Assembly: GCA_947259175.1 (NCBI GenBank)
Contig: CAMYKW010000056.1
Span: forward strand, 1-54,838
Direction of reading: 5' to 3'
DNA length: 54,838 nt
From: an uncultured Gammaproteobacteria bacterium
Lineage (GTDB): Bacteria > Pseudomonadota > Gammaproteobacteria > Arenicellales > JAANXG01
Shown: piece after piece, positions 53,054-54,838 of the stretch
Layout of the letters: every line of letters starts with the position of its first letter
Position numbering within the stretch: position 1 is the stretch's first letter
Notes under the pieces: model-generated
The model's database searches: none
Told to the model about the DNA's origin: nothing
Seen by the model: only the letters and a program-made list of their open reading frames with translations
Program-made: the position numbers and the translations under genes

Positions 53054-53673
53054 TGCAACCATTCTTCGACTTTTTTTACCGCGCCCGATGTCATCACCAC
53101 CCGCTCATGTCCAACCAGACTGACGGGATCAAGCTGGGTCACGCTGCAAATATTCACACGATGCAGATTGCGCGCCGACAGCAGCATGTGCTCGTCAACT
53201 TCTTCCTGCACGATCAGGACGTCTTCCGCGCCTAACTGCTTTAACTTGTTCACGAGCTCTTTGGTCTTGGGTGCCGATATCGACAGGTCGTCACACACCC
53301 ACAACCGGTCCTGCCGCGTCAATTCCGAGAATATCGACCGCAATGCGGCGCGATACATCTTGCGATTGACCTTTTGCGTGAAATCCTTGTTGGCGGCCGG
53401 AAACGCTACACCGCCCCCCCGCCATATTGGACTTCGAGTGGTGCCCGCCCGCGCGCGTCCGGTGCCTTTCTGACGCCATGGTTTACCACCGCCGCCGCGC
53501 ACTGCGGCGCGATTCTTCTGTCCCCGCGTGCCTGCCCGGCCGCCCGCTTGATAGGCGACGATAACCTGGTGCACCAACGGCTCATTGAAGTCGGCGCTGA
53601 ACGTCGACTCGGACACCTTCAGCCCGGCGCTCGACTTCTCTCCATTTTCCTTGACCACCGTCAATTCGACCAT
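53050..53673 (-). CDS. rplD: 50S ribosomal protein L4
   Basis: The 207-residue L4 has the extended loop ([20 protein letters not shown], with [11 protein letters not shown]) that enters the exit tunnel. In E. coli L4 also represses the S10 operon through a leader before rpsJ; see the note on its absence here. Confidence 0.98.
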   Translation of the reverse strand: MVELTVVKENGEKSSAGLKVSESTFSADFNEPLVHQVIVAYQAGGRAGTRGQKNRAAVRGGGGKPWRQKGTGRARAGTTRSPIWRGGGVAFPAANKDFTQKVNRKMYRAALRSIFSELTRQDRLWVCDDLSISAPKTKELVNKLKQLGAEDVLIVQEEVDEHMLLSARNLHRVNICSVTQLDPVSLVGHERVVMTSGAVKKVEEWLQ

Positions 53674-53674
53674 T

Positions 53675-54328
53675 TCAACTCTCCGTCGCCTTGGCCTTGA
53701 TGGCGGGTTTTATTACCACGTTTGTCCCTTTCGGCCCGGGTACGGAGCCTTTAACCAACAGCAGGCGGCGCTCCGTATCGACACGCACAACCTCGAGGTT
53801 CTGTTGCGTGCGCGTTACGTTACCCATCTGGCCGGCCATCTTCTTCCCCGGAAATACGCGGCCCGGATCCTGACACTGGCCGATGGAACCTGCTGCGCGA
53901 TGGGTCAAAGACGCGCCGTGACTGGCGCGGCCACCACCGAATCCGTAGCGCTTGACCACTCCGGCAAACCCTTTACCCACCGTAGTCCCAGTCACGTCAA
54001 CCTTCTGACCCGCGGTGAATATGTCGACACTGATTTCTCCGCCCGGTTCCAGTTCACAGCTCTCGTCTTCACTCAGGCGGAACTCCCACAAACCAACGCC
54101 CGGTTCCACCCCGGCCTTGGCGAAATGTCCCGACATCGCCTTGGTGACGCGTCCGGGCCGTCGCCTACCGATGGTCACCTGGACAGCGGCATAGCGGTCA
54201 CGCTGCGGCGTTTTCACCTGGGTCACGCGGTTCGCGGCAACCTGCAGCACGGTGACCGGTATCGAAACACCGTCCTCCGCAAACACGCGGCTCATGCCAA
54301 TTTTTTTACCAACCAATCCTAACGGCAT
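53675..54328 (-). CDS. rplC: 50S ribosomal protein L3
   Basis: The 217-residue L3 has [20 protein letters not shown] and the central [20 protein letters not shown] that holds the methylated glutamine site region, then [20 protein letters not shown]. One base separates it from rplD. Confidence 0.98.
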   Translation of the reverse strand: MPLGLVGKKIGMSRVFAEDGVSIPVTVLQVAANRVTQVKTPQRDRYAAVQVTIGRRRPGRVTKAMSGHFAKAGVEPGVGLWEFRLSEDESCELEPGGEISVDIFTAGQKVDVTGTTVGKGFAGVVKRYGFGGGRASHGASLTHRAAGSIGQCQDPGRVFPGKKMAGQMGNVTRTQQNLEVVRVDTERRLLLVKGSVPGPKGTNVVIKPAIKAKATES

Positions 54329-54400
54329 TGTCTCGTTCTCGAGAAAAGATCAAAAGTGGTTTGTATCCTTTCTGTGACTTTCTCGTGTGTTGTCCGGTTG

Positions 54401-54718
54401 CTAATTGAGTTTGATTTCAACGTCGACTCCGGAAGGTAAATCCAGACGCATTAACGCATCCACTGTTTTATCTGTCGGCTCAATTATGTCCATGATCCGC
54501 TTGTGTGTACGAATCTCGAATTGGTCGCGAGACTTCTTATTCACATGGGGGGAGCGCAACAAGGTATACCGCTCGATACGCGTGGGCAACGGAATCGGGC
54601 CGCGCACTACCGCCCCCGTCCGTTTCGCGGTTTCCACAATCTCCAGTGCCGACTTATCGATCATGCGATGATCGAAGGCTTTCAATCGGATGCGTATCTT
54701 CTGACCCTTGACGTTCAT
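54401..54718 (-). CDS. rpsJ: 30S ribosomal protein S10
   Basis: The 105-residue S10 has [20 protein letters not shown] and [20 protein letters not shown]. It also acts in transcription antitermination with NusB. It starts only 21 bases after tuf. Confidence 0.98.
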   Translation of the reverse strand: MNVKGQKIRIRLKAFDHRMIDKSALEIVETAKRTGAVVRGPIPLPTRIERYTLLRSPHVNKKSRDQFEIRTHKRIMDIIEPTDKTVDALMRLDLPSGVDVEIKLN

Positions 54719-54739
54719 GTAACTACTTTGTTTTCCTCG

Positions 54740-54838
54740 TTATTCAATAATTTTCGTTACCACGCCGGCGCCCACGGTGCGGCCGCCTTCACGAATCGCA
54801 AAGCGCAATCCATCCTCCATCGCAATCGGCGCAATCAA
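54740..54838 (-). CDS. tuf: elongation factor Tu, 3' end (partial)
   Basis: The last 32 codons and the stop of EF-Tu run off the right edge: [20 protein letters not shown] followed by [12 protein letters not shown], the canonical C-terminus of domain III. It is the upstream neighbour of rpsJ, as in the str operon. Confidence 0.96.
   Translation of the reverse strand: MIAPIAMEDGLRFAIREGGRTVGAGVVTKIIE

Overview
The window reads as a chromosomal segment of a mesophilic gammaproteobacterium. The tuf / S10 / spc / alpha ribosomal cluster has the standard bacterial order. It sits near a divergent uvrA - MFS transporter - ssb block, an arrangement I recall from Pseudomonas and relatives. AceE is the homodimeric type, LpdA carries a lipoyl domain, and SirB2, AlgH/YqgE, DUF3106 and DUF1499 proteins point the same way. 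I cannot fix the genus; an uncultured Chromatiales- or Woeseia-like lineage would fit. The left three quarters is GC-rich. The first ~240 bases are visibly more AT-rich. No tRNA, rRNA, CRISPR array, prophage or transposase gene was recognised. Layout. Bases 1-346 hold only a possible gene tail. From 347 to 6370 come a DUF192 exported protein overlapping a Gfo/Idh/MocA oxidoreductase, an SDR reductase, a frame-disrupted exported-protein gene followed by a DUF3106 protein, a GalT-like nucleotidyltransferase and a DUF1015 protein. From 6521 to 8952 are an outer-membrane beta-barrel protein, a tandem duplication carrying a hairpin repeat, and htpX. From 9048 to 13264 is a same-strand run: a hypothetical protein, agmatine deiminase and N-carbamoylputrescine amidase (agmatine to putrescine), a GNAT acetyltransferase, DNA glycosylase Tag and a TerB-like protein. 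SirB2, ssb and an MFS transporter (minus strand) then face uvrA (plus strand). From 19000 to 24797 are small membrane and enzyme genes, a secreted AlgH variant, an orphan COG1119-type ABC ATPase, pdxH, a decayed haloacid dehalogenase and lipA. The pyruvate dehydrogenase operon aceE-aceF-lpdA (24999-31233) follows lipA directly, so the lipoate maker lies beside its main client, which carries three lipoyl domains. From 32078 to 40897 everything is on the minus strand: a STAS-like protein, a SAM hydrolase, an oligopeptidase B-like peptidase, a CDP-inositol-forming nucleotidyltransferase overlapping inositol-1-phosphate synthase, a membrane-anchored glutamate-synthase-like protein, and a stand-alone acetolactate-synthase-like enzyme. 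From 41060 to the right edge is the ribosomal super-operon, read leftwards from tuf (partial) to rplQ and closed by a strong intrinsic terminator. Most notable non-coding structure. Two MITE-like elements (13361-13558 and 35447-35659) lie in opposite orientations with complex terminal inverted repeats; the second supplies the stop codon of the inositol-phosphate cytidylyltransferase gene. A separate 77-base hairpin repeat occurs three times (3804, 7681, 7904), twice inside a 223-base tandem duplication. Three genes look damaged or altered by such events. The most biologically interesting locus is the inositol pair at 35656-37525, which suggests CDP-inositol chemistry in an organism with no other sign of thermophily.
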